Counted from the first letter of the stretch, positions 30,250 through 62,852 are shown. The stretch: DNA of 64,000 nucleotides from Takakia lepidozioides (GCA_030704615.1 CM060732.1:43629053-43693052), one strand, 5' to 3'. Notes: a model not told the origin generated them from the letters alone. Made by a program: numbers and translations.

Positions 30250-33200
30250 TAGAATACTTGCCATCGTACGCGGTATGGCTCTGTAGGGCCCCGTCTACAG
30301 AGCGGGCACGTGCGTATGTACGATCCCAATTACGCATATCGTACATCCCGTACACCGTCCCTACCTAGCTGCCGACCCATATACCTACCTACCTACGCGT
30401 GGATGGGAATATACGAATATACATATTCATTTGTAATGTATTAATACGATACATTGTACGTATAGTTTATGTAGAGGAAGTCATTAAAGAGCAGTTCGTT
30501 ATCATTGAATATGGAATCAGCAAATGCTTGCATTAAATGCTCAAGCACCAATTGTCTAGCATTTAAATAAATGAAAAATTACTTTACATAAAATGGAAAT
30601 TAAAGAGATACTGTTGTATATACTGTACAGACAGTCAACTACCCCGGTCCAACCGACAAAGTTAGGGTTGAAATGAAGTTTGGTTGCGTATGTCCCCTCC
30701 CATGGGACCAATGAATCGGGTGTAAGCTTAGGGGACACGTTCCACAGCGTTCCTTTTATTTGGAGTTTTTTATTGGGAGCAGGACAAAAGAGGGGGTGCA
30801 GTTGCAGGAGGGGACAAGGGTGGAGGGCCCGGCGGGCCACGGGCCGAGGCGGTGGGTGACGGACGTCCGTTACAGTCCACAGATTGGGATGCCCAACAGT
30901 AACGGAGCGGTTGCAATCGCACCAGTTCATTAACGGAAGTCTGTAAGCGCACGTGTGTCCCGGGAGGCGCGCCGTGTGTGTGGCCGGCAACGTCTGCCGA
31001 GCAGGCAGCGTGACCGGCGCCGTCTGTCGGCCATACTTCTGCCTGTTACCACCCACTATCAACGAATGAAAGGTGCCCCACTTGTCGCAGCACATCCGTT
31101 TGCTTGTCATTCGTCTCGGTTTGATTAGGGCAGTGAGTCGTTGAGCTGCACTCTGACGGACGGTCAGAGAGACGAGTCGGCGATGTTGTCTGTGAACGAG
31201 TTCTGAATGCTGGTGAATTCACACAGCCCTGCACTGGAAAGGAGCTGAAGGTCAAGATTGGAAACTGTAGCTAGTTTGGATATGACGATCGCATGACTTA
31301 AGCAGTTGAAAATTGATCTATCAGCCCCAATTAGTCTTAGCTGCAATTTAATCTTGAGCTGTAGTTTTCCAGGCTTATGGAATTTCTGACATGCTACATG
31401 AATCCGATGTACGGAAGTATTCAATTCTGAGAGGGCAGGATGGCCTTAATCAGGAGTGAAATGAATGGGCTCCGGCCTAGTTCTAGATCCCGGAAATCGC
31501 AACCGATGGAAGCACTTGTAACCAGACTGGGCTGGCATTACACTGGTCTGGAAGCGCTTGTACATCATTAAGAAAATGCTTTAACAAACCGACTCGCCCA
31601 AGCAATGAACATCCCCCAGATGTATCCGGACTTCTCTTTCCCAAGACAGTTCGGATAGAAGGATGTTTGCAATAAATATGATTCAGTACCAGCATCGCCC
31701 CATCTCGAGATTCCTTTGTCGAGTCTGCGCTCGCTTGAATCTGAAGACCAAGTACATAGCTCCCATATACAGGAAAACGTCCGGAGGAAGGCAACAATAT
31801 GGTACCCAACTGATTCTTCAGTGGTATATTGAAGTAGCTATACACGTATTGTGGCATATCTTTCGCGACGACGCGCTGTCTGGCTTGTATCAAGCCTGAG
31901 CTGAGAACAGGTCACAGGATTTTGTTGAACGACTCATGTCCTTTGACGCTTACCGAGCGTTACTTTCCTTTAGGCAAGAACTAAAGGAATTTCGTTGCTG
32001 CTAATCACAATCCTCCACACAATGAACCGGACAGGTCTCATAACCCATAGGCTGGACATTCTAAGAGCTACTTTTGATATGCGCCAAGTAAAATAAAGAA
32101 ATTCTTGTAATTATGGATTTGATTGGAAGTCGTAGCCTATGCTTTACGTGTACAGCTCTATCTAGATAACTATCTAGTCCGAGGAGGTCCTCCCTAATTT
32201 GCACTCGAGAAAGTTGAAAGTCAATCCATCGCGTACAAGGAAATAGTGGGTCCCGTTAAGAGTATCCTGTTAGGCAGTTTCCTTTCCCGTCGCTATAAGA
32301 CACTGACTGAGTCAGACCAGATCCCCCATTAGGAGCTGGATGGACCACCCCTGTAGTATAAAACAAAGGCCTACGTCACGAATTTCATCTTTCGTGTGGC
32401 CAGAAGTATTATCACAGCGCTAATGTTTTGCAACGTCACGTCAGGAAAACAAACCGAACGGGTGCTTGCATGGTACGTACTGGCCCTTCTTTGCAACAGT
32501 GACTAGTTGGTGCTCGTACCAGCAACTTGTACTTTTGGCGTTAGCTATAGGCGTCTCACGATCACTTGGGTAACCGTGTCCACTGCCATCTGTCCAATAC
32601 AAGACGATTGAAAGTCTTCCAGCTACAGATAGACCAGTGCTTGCGGCTGCATTGATGCATCCCATAATTTCCGTAGGTGGTCAAGTCAAGTCCACATCCT
32701 AATTAACCTGGATGTTGAACGTACATGGGGGCCGCGGAATGTGAATATGCTTACTCGATTTTCAATCCTGTCCGGCCCTTGAGGTAGTCGCCAGCAATAA
32801 GATGAACATGTGGTGTGCGGTGTGGTAGCCAGCCACCGGCAACTGGCTGATTGTAACTGAAAGAGTTCATTATTGGGTATCGATTACAACTATGTACGTG
32901 TTTACCGCCAGTTCAGTTCCAGACACTTCTGACGGCATGGGTGCTGCAAGCTATGTTGGAGATGTTCGTTTCCTAGCTACAAAACGGTGAAAGGAGGGTG
33001 CGGCTTGGTTTTGAACAGGTTATATCTATTAGGCCCCTCACGAATAAACCGTGTTTTTTCCCCAGCTTGAATCCTGAGTATAAGGGCATCTGCAACAATG
33101 CAAAGTGTGAAACTTGTTAAATTAAGCTGCTAGTCGTGTGATGAAGAATGTTATGAAGAAAGGCTCAATTGATGGTTTTCTCGGGCCATCCATTCAGAAC

Positions 33201-36200
33201 GAGACCTGGAACATGGTAACGATAACATGATCAGCTCGTTGTTCTGGTTCAGCAAACAGCCCGTAGATGGAAGCTCTGAAAATGCAACAACATTCTACTC
33301 AGTTTACCTGACTTCGGACTCCGATTCCTGTAAGTACGCCTCGCAGTGCAGTACTATCGATCAATACTGAGTCACCAAGTCTGTCTAGATGATCCCAATT
33401 TAGTAAGGTGGTATGCTCCACACTTGTTGAGCTGTTCGGATGAGGTGAGACTTCCACGCAAAACGATCGTCCAGTTCATACTTTCTTCATTTCCCATTAG
33501 ATCAATGCACACAGGACCCAGTGCACAAGTGGGGCATCGGCTAAGCTAGGTTTGTAGACTGAGACTATAAGAGCCTCCTCGAGCCTGCATGACATCCGTG
33601 TGGACTCTAAGATAGAATCATGTATGTATCCAAAGGAAAGAATACTAGACCTTATGCTGTGCCTCTGCTGTGTCGATGAATTCGTTTACTGCAGCTGCGT
33701 TTGAGAGGTGTTCCATGGCCAAAAAACCTCTACTACCAATCCGCATGGCGAGTCCACACTCTAAGTGGTCATTCTACTTCCTTTCTTTCATCTTCTTCTT
33801 TCTCATCGATCAGGCCATACCTGAAAACTGTAGCTCGAAGCAATGCTGCACCTTTTTTGATAAAACTTAGCTATGGCTGACCAAACAGTAGGATCAACTC
33901 TGCTTGGGCAGATGAGCGGGCAGCATGGTCAAAATATTAGTATACCTGGACTAACCAACATTTAGGACTGTTTTCAATAATAAAGGTACCATACTGGTTC
34001 AGTTTATGTGCCGACAGGTTCGATCACAGCACCATTCAGTCATAATATTTGTGAACTTCCAACGTACTCATAATACTCATCAACTACTACACACGGTCTG
34101 TAATTTCCAATTCTGTTTATTCAGAAGATTCATCCTGAGCTACAAAAGCATGACGCCTGTAATTTGGGGTTTTTCATAAGAGCCAAATGATTGTCTTGGG
34201 TCTGATCGGAAAATCCAGAAGAAAACAAAAGGCCACCAAGAATCAAGTTGCAATGCTGCTGGTGGAGTCTAATTTGGGAATGGAATCCGTCGGCCGAAGT
34301 ACCACACACGATGCGTTGTTTGGTGTATTATAGACGCGCCTGTGACGTTGTTGCTGCGGTGTCATGCTATTGGGCTTTGGTGTTCACTTTGAAGTGTAAG
34401 GGAAGCGACTCTTTTGCCATGAGGGTTGATAGTTGTCGTGGAAAACACATTGGAACATTGATGTAATCTGCCGGTTTTAGGTCTCTTACTGCATGTGGAA
34501 CGTGCTTGCCCATTATGGCTTTGACAGTCTGCCCAAACTGAAACGACGGGACAAGTGTAGGGTTTCATTTGGTGATTTGCAGAGCTTCTGAATGTTCACA
34601 GATGCGCCAACCGGGGTGTGGACAAAACTTGCTGTCTACAAATAATTACGCTCTGGAATGGTCCGGGCAGAGGACATTCTGCCCGGTCTGCTGCCCGTCC
34701 GGATATTCATTCCATAGTACATGATGGATGGGTAACTAGTACAAAGTCTTATTTGATGAGAATAATAAAAATAAATATACATTAATAAATATATCATTTT
34801 TACAGGTCAGTGAAGTCATCCATGGTAGGATTTGGAGAATGGGTTGAGGTGAACTGCCATATCCAAGTTGGATGAACTATAAATTCCATCAAAAAGTAAA
34901 TTTCCTTCCATAGAAATTGAGAGGGAAATCTATTAGTAAATAGTTTTTTATTGTTTTTATTGTTTTTTTTGTTTTTTTTGTCTTTTGGTGAACAGGGAGT
35001 TAGAAGGTTGAAGCTCTTCCGACAAGCATTTTCTCTTATTAAAAAATTGGGGTGGAGCGGTGCCCGACGTGCCCGGCCCCTTTTAACTTTATTTGGGGTT
35101 TATTTGAGATGAACCAATAATAAAATAAAATTGCAAGGAAATTTTGATTGAAATATATATAATAAAGGGGATTTTTTTCCTTTAAAAGGAAACCTGGGAC
35201 CTACAGATCACACTTCAATATGAACAGGGGACAGAGGCCCTGGAGTATTTTATTAAAATTATTGAAGGGAAAAATATTAAAACCCTTATAGGCACATGGC
35301 CGCCATAAGGCCCAAACGCACGGTAAGCGGATACTCCGGGGACTGTAACGTTTAGCAGTGGAGACGAGGGGGGAAATATTAACCCACTTTCATTTTAAGC
35401 CATGAAGCAAACTGGAGACAGCATCCCCGACTGAGTGGCCGCGAAACCATAGTACATACGGTAGTGCAATTAGCAGGATTTGAGCCCCAAACCATGAGAG
35501 TGATATCACACTGTACTACCTCCCTCAGTGGACAGAAGCTCCACTTTATTTAAAGGGAAAAAAAACCCCCATAATTTATTATTATTATTATTATTGAGAA
35601 AGTGACCAGATGGAAGAGAAAAAGAAAAAGTTCTCATGGTGTGGGAGGTTGGGTCGTTTTTCCACTGCTTATGAGCCTCATGGTGTTGGGGGTTTTAATT
35701 TTTTCCCCAAATAATTCCAAATAAATTGTTCTCCTGGCCTCTGTCCTCAGTTTTGGAAAAACAAATAATAAAATAAAATAAAATATGAATATGAAAAGAA
35801 AATTATCAAATGAGGACACCGTGGACCAATCATAAATATCAAAACAATTTGACAACAAAACAATATAAAACATACTTTTTTAAAACAATAAAGCAATCTA
35901 TTTAAATGGCTTGCCCTTATTATTAATAATTATTTTAGTAAAAATGTTATTATTATTTTGAGATTGAAAATCTATGGGCTAATCTAATTTATAATAAAGT
36001 TCTACCAGGGCTACTAACCCCCTGTTATCAAAAAAATAATCTAAGGGCGTCCTGATCCCCTTTTCCCCCTAAAAGAAAAGAAAAAAGAAAAAAGAAAAAC
36101 CTATCCTGTTAAACTGAGACCATAGAAATAGAAATTAAAGGAGTGAACATTTTGATGCCGTGGAATATGTGGTCTCGGGCAGACCGCGAAACCCTGACTA

Positions 36201-37156
36201 AGGTTGAGTAGCGGTAAAGCTGGATGTGTGCGCGGCCATAGCTGCCGCTCCCGCAGCCTGCTTCTTGCCCTCCCCATGTCAGTAAATTCGTGGCGGATTG
36301 TTAGACTTGGCACGCTTCTGCTGTGAATCATCGTACACACCTGCAGGTCTGCCCTTTCTCCCTCAATTTTCTGCTTGAAATAAGGTGGTCACATCAAGTC
36401 AAAAGTGTCAGCAGTCTGTGAAGGGGGTGGGGGGGGGCGGGGGGTTGGGTAACAAAACGGCCAGGAGTTTAGGGAACGGATTGTAGAGTCAATATTACCC
36501 TGAGTTTATGATGGCCGACCCCTGCATAGGTGCATGGTGAGATTAGGCTGGTGAGATTAGGCTCTGGTGTTCGGGGTAGTTCTTATGAATTAAGAAGAGT
36601 ATGCATGGTGGTAGCAGGGGTTGGGATTCTTGGTTTGAAAGTTTTGCAGGTACGATGGATTTCTTCTTCCATCATTTGTGATGGAATTTGCATGCTGGAT
36701 GCTGTTTGTACAGGATCGTAGCTTTGTCAGTTCACGGCTCGTCTGGAGTTAGGAGTGAAGGGTTTAAGGGGCAGTCTCAAGGAACGTTTCCACATTCTGG
36801 GGCTTTTGAATGCTTTTTTGAACCTTTTGACCATGCCTTCTGATGGATGGTCCGCAGATGTAGGATGTGAATCCAAAACCTAAAAGATGTGTGTCACACT
36901 GTTAGGTTCCTAATCCTTCCCCAATCCTCCATGAACGAATCCTCCATGCCAAGCTTTTGGGATTCATTTAGTTCTCACGGGTCGTGGAATCCCTCTTTCA
37001 GAATAGCCGAACCCCCTTCATTCCTTCCTCATCCATGGCACTGTTTCAGGTGTGCAGAGATTTCTAGGTTTGCCGTGCAGGTTAAAGGACAATCCGCTGT
37101 CCCATCCAGTCGAACTGCCCAGGGTTCAAAAGCTTTAAGGAGCTGGGAAGTGCGGG
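30250..37156. other. Intergenic region upstream of the CHD1 gene, no gene recognised
   Basis: A CpG-rich patch lies at about 30780-31050 (CGGGCC, GGCGCGCC, CCGGCGCCG words). 34740-36120 is AT-rich with A/T runs and a TTA microsatellite near 35576-35594, and has the look of old transposon debris. A short tRNA-like stretch on the minus strand near 35465-35525 (GGGGCTCAAATCCTGC) may be SINE-derived. A G-rich run sits at 36424-36445. No exon with a recognisable family was found; the CHD1 promoter presumably lies in the last kilobase. Confidence 0.4.
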
Positions 37157-55447
<18,291 letters not shown>

Positions 55448-57645
55448 TAACCCATCGGCACATATCTTGATGCAATATGACGAAATTTTTAGCTATTGAT
55501 TGCTGTCAACGACTAAGTTGTTGAACATGTCTAAAGTGTTTCCCCTTGGTTGAAGAGCTAATTATCTCTTTCTTCTTTGGACTGGCAACTATTATTTAGA
55601 AACTGGGAATTTCTGTGATCCTCAGGAAGGGACCATTACCAGAGTTTGTAAGCCTAACCCTCAGCCATGTCTGCAGCTTCCTCTCCATTCACTCTAAGTG
55701 TGTTTGTCTGCAAGCAGCTCAGATGCCAATGTAACTGGTCTGTTTCAACACAGCCGCATTGACTACAAAAAGACTGGTGAAGCACGTCAGACGATCTACC
55801 TCAGCCAATCTTGGTATGTTGAATATGTTATCCACGAAATCTTCATCAAATAGAACTCTTTCCACCATCTGTAGTGTAATGTTGTGTGTCACTCTGTGGG
55901 CAAGTCATTCAGTCGGTCAGCTGTTTTCAGTGCTGCCACTTGCACACACTTGTTATGTCAGAGGTTTGCCATTCCTTTCTCCTGGCCTCCATCTGCACAA
56001 GAAGTTTGAGATGCCCACGAGATGGCCTCTCTACACATGAAAGACACCCTCCTTCTCAGCCCAAATTCCTTTCCAGAAATTTCAGGTTTTTCTTGCTTTG
56101 GGTGATTAGGGACCTTTCAGCCAACCAGATGCCTGGCCTGGGATGCTGTTTACTTGGATCCACAGTACACACAGGGCAGGGTTTTATGGTGGCGCCCTGT
56201 AGGTAGGTGTGATACACACTTTTAGGCCCTGCAATAAAGGAGAAATGTAAATTTATAATTTTAAATTAAAGTCCAATATCTTTATTAGTAAATTTTCTAT
56301 TTGGTTACAAGTTTGTCAGGCACCCAACCCTCCTGCTCAGTGTCTATTTTTGAAGACCGAAAAATCGCATAGCCTACTCCTAGTTTAAAAAAATGAAAGG
56401 CTGTGAAAATTAAAGTCCTTCTAGGAAGCTTGCAAATGAACCTTTTTTGAGGTAACCTTCAAAAATAATCACTGCTGCTGCTGACCATCCCATCTCACCG
56501 ATTGGATGCTTTCATTTATTGGCCCCCTTCCTAAGGCAGGACTAGGCCAAGGGTTTTGATGCCTGGCACCGATACACGCTCGATGCAGGTTTGAATTAGT
56601 TCACGACAGGTGTAGCTGGAATATTTCATCCATGTTTCTTACTTTCTTTTGTTCCATGAGTTCTTTGAGGCTGCTGCACTTGAGTTGCTGTTGACTCTTT
56701 ATAGATGGATGAAACATGTAAACAGGATGTGGTTTATTGGTCAGTCTACAGACAAATGTGCAAAGGATACCAGTTGCAAAAAACTGGCAGTTCCAGGTTA
56801 TGAACTGTTCCAGGAAAGTGTAAGCACCGGTGATTTTCTAGACCATCTTTACAACCTAAGGTCACCCAAAACTGCATGAATAAGAAATACACCTAAAAAT
56901 ACCTTTTTGTTTTTTTTGGACTTCCTACAATGGGTTTTTTCTTATATGGCCAATGTCATTTGAAACCCATCCCAAGTTGTTTCGTAATTTTTGGACGAGT
57001 TCGGAATTAGTTATGAACTTTTACCTGGTTAGAAGTAGACTCACCTACTCACGTTAGTAGGCAAGTAGGCTCGCATTTTTTCATGCTAGTACACTCACCT
57101 ATTCACGGCAGCAGACTCACCTATTCCCGTCAACACACTGACCCATTTCCGTCATCCATCTATGATTCTTCATGAAGATCATATCACATGATATTTACAC
57201 TCATCCATCAGGCTGGGCCTCAAGATTTAAGGTACTTTAGGTTATTATACTATGCAACTCAATCCATAGTAATAAACTCATAAATATCTCCCTCCATCCA
57301 TCAATGCAACACATAAGGAACCAGTGCCCAGTATTCCATACAAAGGACTGCAAAGGCAAATAAAGGCTATGGCCAACCAAGGATATGCCCTCCTCCTCCA
57401 ATTCACCTCTAAATACAGTCCTCCCAATCCCGGGACATAGCGTTTCTTCTGTTTTGGAAGCAAAAAGATGTGACAGCGCTTTCTATTCAACGGAGAGGAG
57501 TGGAGCGGAAGATCATTTTCTGTGGGATGACTAGGGATACATCCAGTATCCCAAAACCAGGCTAATGATATACTGATTCCATACAGAGGTAGTAATGGGA
57601 TGCAAGCATAACAGGGAGGGTTGAATGTGGTGGGCCAAGTCAAGG
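55448..57645. other. 3' flank of the CHD1 gene, no further gene seen
   Basis: Starts with the presumed 3' untranslated region. Short open frames carry no recognisable motif. TCACCTA/CACTCACCTATTC words recur near 57040-57130. No RNA gene or clear transposon is visible before the foldback element. Confidence 0.4.
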
Positions 57646-57651
57646 CACGGT

Positions 57652-58777
57652 TAGGGAATTCCAAAAAGGCCTTGATGTGAAATGCATCGCAATTCACTTG
57701 ATCACCCCCTAAAAGTGCGCAATTCAATTGAACTAACCCTAATTTGCAATTCAATTGAATTGTCGGCACACGATTCAATTGAATTGCGAATTGGCAATTC
57801 AATTGAATTGTAATCTATAATTTTTAACTTATTTTTGTATATAATATATAATATATATGTATATATATATTCAAATTATATTTATACACATATAAGAGTA
57901 TAAGCTAAAAATACATGTTGCCCGTCTATTCTTGCTGGCCCTCTTTCTTGTGCCCTTGAGGAAATTGTGGAGTTGTGAAGCCACCCTCACCCTCAGCGAG
58001 AAAGGGAGAGCCAGAGACGGAGACAAATCAGCAGCTTCCTGTGATTCACTGGCAAAAGAAACATGGCTAGCTCCGAAAAAAACAGACAAAATCAAACCTG
58101 ACAATTGATGAAAGGCTTCCCCTGCATCACCATGTAGTCCCCTAACACTAGTATCTGGCCCAGGACAAAGAAAACAAAAAATATGTTTATCTTGAGAATT
58201 ATCAAAAATTTCGATACCCTTACAAAGGTATCATGTTGAAGTTGGGATGTGTGTTCTATATAAGTTTAATATATCAAACTCTTACACGTTGATACTCTTA
58301 CATTGGTATCATGTTTGGTATATGTACATAGCCATATATTGGCACCAACATCCACAAAGACAGACAATCCCGCTTTTACAAGCGCTTCGTGACTTCCCCT
58401 CTCTCTCTCTCCCTCTCTCACCCTCCCTTAGGCTTATCTTGGGCTCAAGCCTTACCACGGGGCAAAGGATTGACAGACGGACAGCAAGAATAGACGGGCA
58501 CCATGTATTTTTAGCTTATACCTGTGTATGTATATATGTATAAATTAAATATATACATATATATTATATACAGAAATAAGTTAAAAATTATATATTACAA
58601 TTCAATTGAATTGTTGACTGCAATTCAATTGAATCGTGTGCCGACAATTTAATTGAATTGCAAATTAGGGTTAGTTCAATTGAATGGCCCTTGCAATTCA
58701 ATTGAATTGCGCACTTTTAGGGGCTGATCAAGTGAATTGCGATGCATTTCACATCAAGGCCTTTTTGGAATTCCCTA
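57652..58777. mobile_element. Foldback (long-TIR) element with 6-bp target duplication
   Basis: Arms of about 340 bp (57652 to about 57990, and about 58440 to 58777) are near-perfect inverted copies. They begin TAGGGAATTCCAAAAAGGCC and end GGCCTTTTTGGAATTCCCTA. CACGGT flanks both sides (57646-57651 and 58778-58783). Each arm contains several copies of the self-complementary word CAATTCAATTGAATTG, plus TATA-rich runs. The unpaired middle (about 57990-58440) encodes nothing recognisable. It has no transposase, so it is non-autonomous. Superfamily is unknown. Confidence 0.85.
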
Positions 58778-58783
58778 CACGGT

Positions 58784-59640
58784 CCCTTGTGCGCCATACA
58801 GCCTCATTAAGTTACCACACAAAATTCAGACGCAATGTGGTGCTCGAGCCTTGTAACAACGGCGGAGCTCAAGTTGAAGGGCGGGGTACCTTGTAACAAG
58901 TCCCGAAATAAATAACCTCCCTGTGATATAAGGAGCAGAGAAATTTGATCTTTTTCAGATCAACGGCCCGGATTGAGTAGTTAAATAAAATAAAGAGATG
59001 ATAAAGAAAATAAAGTGTAAGGTACACGAGGGCCATACCAAAATATTTACATAATTTAATTTCCTTAATGCCACAAGCAAAGATAAATCATGTTAAGTCT
59101 ATGTATATAGATATATGACGCCAACTGAAGCTAGCGTAAATTAGAGCCTCTTCCCCTTGCGGACCCTAAGTCTAAAATGAACTACCTATTTCAGATCCAA
59201 ACTATTTGGTACTATAGGTACTTTCTATAGTCATCACATACTTCTAATCTTAAGATGCAAGCTACTTTTAGCCTGAAGGTACTTGTAGACCCAGCAAATG
59301 TGAAGTCATTGTCTTAAGGCATGGCCCAATAAATACCAGTGTACACCAAAAGTATTTGCTTATAGACCTCATTTATGTCATAATATTGTCAATCAGCTTA
59401 AAGTATTTTTTGCCCGAAAAATTAATGTGTTGAAGTCAGAATGTTTGTAATATGTGCTACAGTTGAATCCAGTACAAAGATACCTCGGTTTCAAGAACAG
59501 CAATTTCCATCTATAAACTCCCTCTATCTTAGGAGTCACCGAAAAGAGAGGAGTGTATATACCGACCCACAGCGGGAAGAGGACCTTATTTACACTAGCT
59601 TCAGCTGGCGTCATATATGTATATACATGTATAAATATAT

Positions 59641-59706
<66 letters not shown>

Positions 59707-60811
59707 ATATATGTATATATGTATATGTATATGTATAGAGTGTGCAGGTTATTAGTTTCCTAAAATTTGAAGCAACGGAACCATTGTTATAAAAAATCAA
59801 ATAAACTGCCCAACACTAGTTCAGACTCAAGAATAAATTTTTTTTTTTTTTGGTAACCTTAGGTTTCTGAATACTAATATAAATAATAATTTTTGTTTTA
59901 CTGCTGCCCAGACCCTCTCCTACTGCATTTGTTGCAAAACTGCCAAAAAACTGGACCTCCAGCCACAAAAAGGGCATATAGAAAACCAACATTGGAAAGC
60001 TAAAAACATTTCAGAGTAGAAGTTGTGGGAAATTATGACGGTTTAGGGGAGGACAACTTGAAAAAAGAAGAAGACCCCATCAGCTTTCTAGGGCTGGTTT
60101 TCTTATTGAAATTCCTAAAATACAAGGTTGTTTTCAGTATCATTTTTCAGAGTTGTATTTCTTGTAGCTGCTTTTGTATTGTCATAAGCCTCTGCATAAA
60201 ATGAACTTCTAAGGCACTGGGGACAAGGCGAGCACAGAAGCCTCAGCAGAAAATTAATCGTAGGGGTCACTCAAAGCGGAATATCTAAATACAAGAATGT
60301 ATCTATAATTGCTGGCAAGGGTTTTATTAGGAGAACGTTACTATAATAGTATTACGGCAAAACCCATAAATCAGTCACTGCAGAACTTTACATAGGAGAG
60401 AAAGTTAAAAATACTAGAAAAAACTCTTATTATCATCGTAACTCTGGTTATTGGGCTGCGTGATGGTGGCGTAGCTGTTGCTGTCAGTTCACACCACAAC
60501 ACTGCAACGAGGCGGCAACATGAACTGATCTCGACAGATCGCATAAATTGGGGCCTCGGATTCTCATTTCACATCCTAGTCACTGCAGCCTAGCAGTTTG
60601 AGTTGCTTAGATCCAGTTTCTTGAGTGTGGGAAGTAATCTAGTCTCGCATTCGGTTCCTTTACGAGGGTCCTTGCAGTATAAGACTGTGATAGTGAGCGA
60701 CAGGTCCAAAGAGTCCTAATTGAGTACTACCCTTGGAGCGTCTCGATTCTTAGAAGTTTCTCACGTCTACCTGCACTTGATCGAAGAAACCCAACGGAGG
60801 GGAAAGACAAC
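58784..60811. other. Intergenic region before the aspartic protease gene
   Basis: No gene recognised. It holds the composite microsatellite listed separately and AT-rich sequence. The last 400 bp would contain the promoter and 5' untranslated region of the protease gene; a CAGTATAAGA box sits near 60676, about 135 bp before the ATG, and is a weak TATA candidate. Confidence 0.4.
59637..59740. repeat. Composite (AC)n(AT)n(GT)n microsatellite
   Basis: AC units, then about 19 AT units, then GT units, then imperfect GTATAT repeats. The AC, AT, GT order makes the block self-complementary and able to fold into a hairpin or cruciform. Confidence 0.95.
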
Positions 60812-62852
60812 ATGGCGTCGCTTAATGGAACTTTGTTCACGGCACTCCTTGCATTTTTAGTGACGGCTCATTGTTGTGCTGCCCTTGAAATGGGAGCAAT
60901 GCCTATCGACCTTTCAAGGAGAGGCCTAGTAGTGCACAAGGGAGATAATTACGTGCGCACCGACAACAAAGTCGACAACACCACTGTAAGTGATTTGGGG
61001 GGGGAAAGAACGATCACATGTTTGAAGGTTTATCAAGATAAATTCTTGTCACCATGCAGTTCTAAACTCTTGGTCAACTTGACGTCTAGTGGACCCAATT
61101 TCCTAAGAACCTTGTTGGATGACATGCCCGTGACATGTCAAGGTCAGATCAGTTTAATATTGCGACTCATATTCTCGCCTTCGAAAATGTGTTTGTTAAA
61201 TTTCCAGGTCATTCGAGGTGAGCTGATCCACAGAGATCATCCATCGTCGCCACTTAGCCCATCAACACCCAAACCATTTTCAGAGAGGATTGCTGACGCT
61301 GTGAAGAGAAGTTTGGAGCGCAGGGACAACATTGCACGCACCATCAAGGCCACTGTAACAGGTCTGCAAAGTTCGGTATTAGCTGGTAACGGAGAGTATG
61401 TGATGGAGATCTCAATCGGTACCCCTCCACAGAAGTTTTCTGCCATTGTAGATACTGGAAGTGATCTGGTGTGGGTACAGTGTCTGCCTTGTACATCGTG
61501 CTACCAACAAACTGGCGCAAAGTTTGAGCCCGAGAGATCAGAAACATACGAAGGAGTGGATTGCAGCAACAGTCTATGTCAGGTATAGCTAAGTATTGTA
61601 TTTGGCGCTCCAATAAAAAGGTCTTGAATTCCAACTTAATAACTTGTTTGGTTGTCATTTGTTATTCGAGCGCCAATATGCAATGCGGGCGATGGTAGTT
61701 AATTAAACCAAATGCGATTTCCAATCCAAATTTGTGAAATATTTACAGTCTAGACTTTTTGCTCAACCCTATAATAACATCTGGAAATGCCATGTGATTG
61801 TCTCCAGGGCCTTCCTTCTCGAGCATGTGGATCCTACTGCCAGTACGAGTACATATATGGAGACCAATCCACCACGGCTGGGGACTTTGCGTATGAGACG
61901 GTCACCCTGGGCGAAACTGGAATCCACAAGGTTGCCTTCGGGTGCGGGCATGACAACCAGGGGTGTTTTTCAGGCGTTGGAGGACTTGTGGGTCTAGGAC
62001 AGGGCCCTATTTCTCTCCCCTCCCAGCTGAGCTCAAGCATAACCAACATTTTCTCTTACTGTTTGGTTAGCTTAACCACCGCCACAACGACAACGAGTCC
62101 CATATTCTTTGGAGATGTGACACCTTCATCAGGCATCCAGTACACCCCTTTGATCTCCAATCCTACCAATCCATCATTTTACTACGTGGGGGTGAACGGC
62201 ATCAGTGTAGGAGGCCGAGATTTGAGTATCCCAGCGGGCACCTTTGACATCGATTCTTCGGGAAATGGAGGCGTTATTCTTGATTCTGGAACCACACTCA
62301 CCTACTTGACCCAAAACGCTTATGACATCGTGAAGCAGGTTAGTCTTGTCAAACACTCTCTAAGATCAGTACAATATCAGCTCAGCTTGAAATGTGGACA
62401 ATGCTTTAGCCTTCGTAACTAGTCATTTAGCGATACCTCGTTGTGCCTTGTTTCTCATGGTATTCGACAATCACATCCAAGTCCTATCGTCTTAATATAC
62501 TGACAAATGTGTATCACTGTTGCTATATCTACAGGCCTTCCAGGGTGCAATCACCTACCCGACTACTGATGGATCTTCCTACGCACTGGACTTATGCTAT
62601 GATGTTTCTCGAGAGGCCAATTATCCTACCTTCCCAACTTTGGTTATGCACTTCGCCAACGTTGATTACACTTCAACCCCTGAGAGCAATTTTGTGTTTG
62701 TGGACGACGCCAACACAATCATCTGCCTGGCCATGGTGAGCTGCCTGGACTTCAGCATCATCGGTAACATCCAGCAGCAAGATCACCAGTTCGTGTATGA
62801 TGTTGCAAACCGGCAGATCGGAATCGCTGATGTGCAATGTAACACCTTGTAG
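60812..62852 (+). CDS. Nepenthesin-type secreted aspartic protease (pepsin family A1), 4 exons, 465 residues
   Basis: Exons 60812-60985, 61208-61582, 61808-62338 and 62535-62852, all phase 0 with GT-AG borders. Residues 1-25 form a signal peptide (MASLNGTLFTALLAFLVTAH). A prosegment includes LIHRDHPSSPLSP, a pattern common before the mature domain of plant A1 proteases. First active site is VDTGSDLVWVQC (Asp140), second is ILDSGTTLTYL (Asp342); the flap region is YIYGDQSTTAGDF. Cys-rich CLPCTSCY after the first Asp is the nepenthesin-type insert. The end, IIGNIQQQDHQFVYDVANRQ and IGIADVQC, is typical of the family. It would cleave proteins in the cell wall space or vacuole. Length and motifs are normal; nothing looks broken. 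The substrate cannot be told from sequence. Confidence 0.93.

Noticed and set aside
30556-31110. 184-codon minus-strand reading frame
   Set aside because: Lies across the CpG-rich patch, has no family motif, and its composition fits chance opening in GC-rich DNA.
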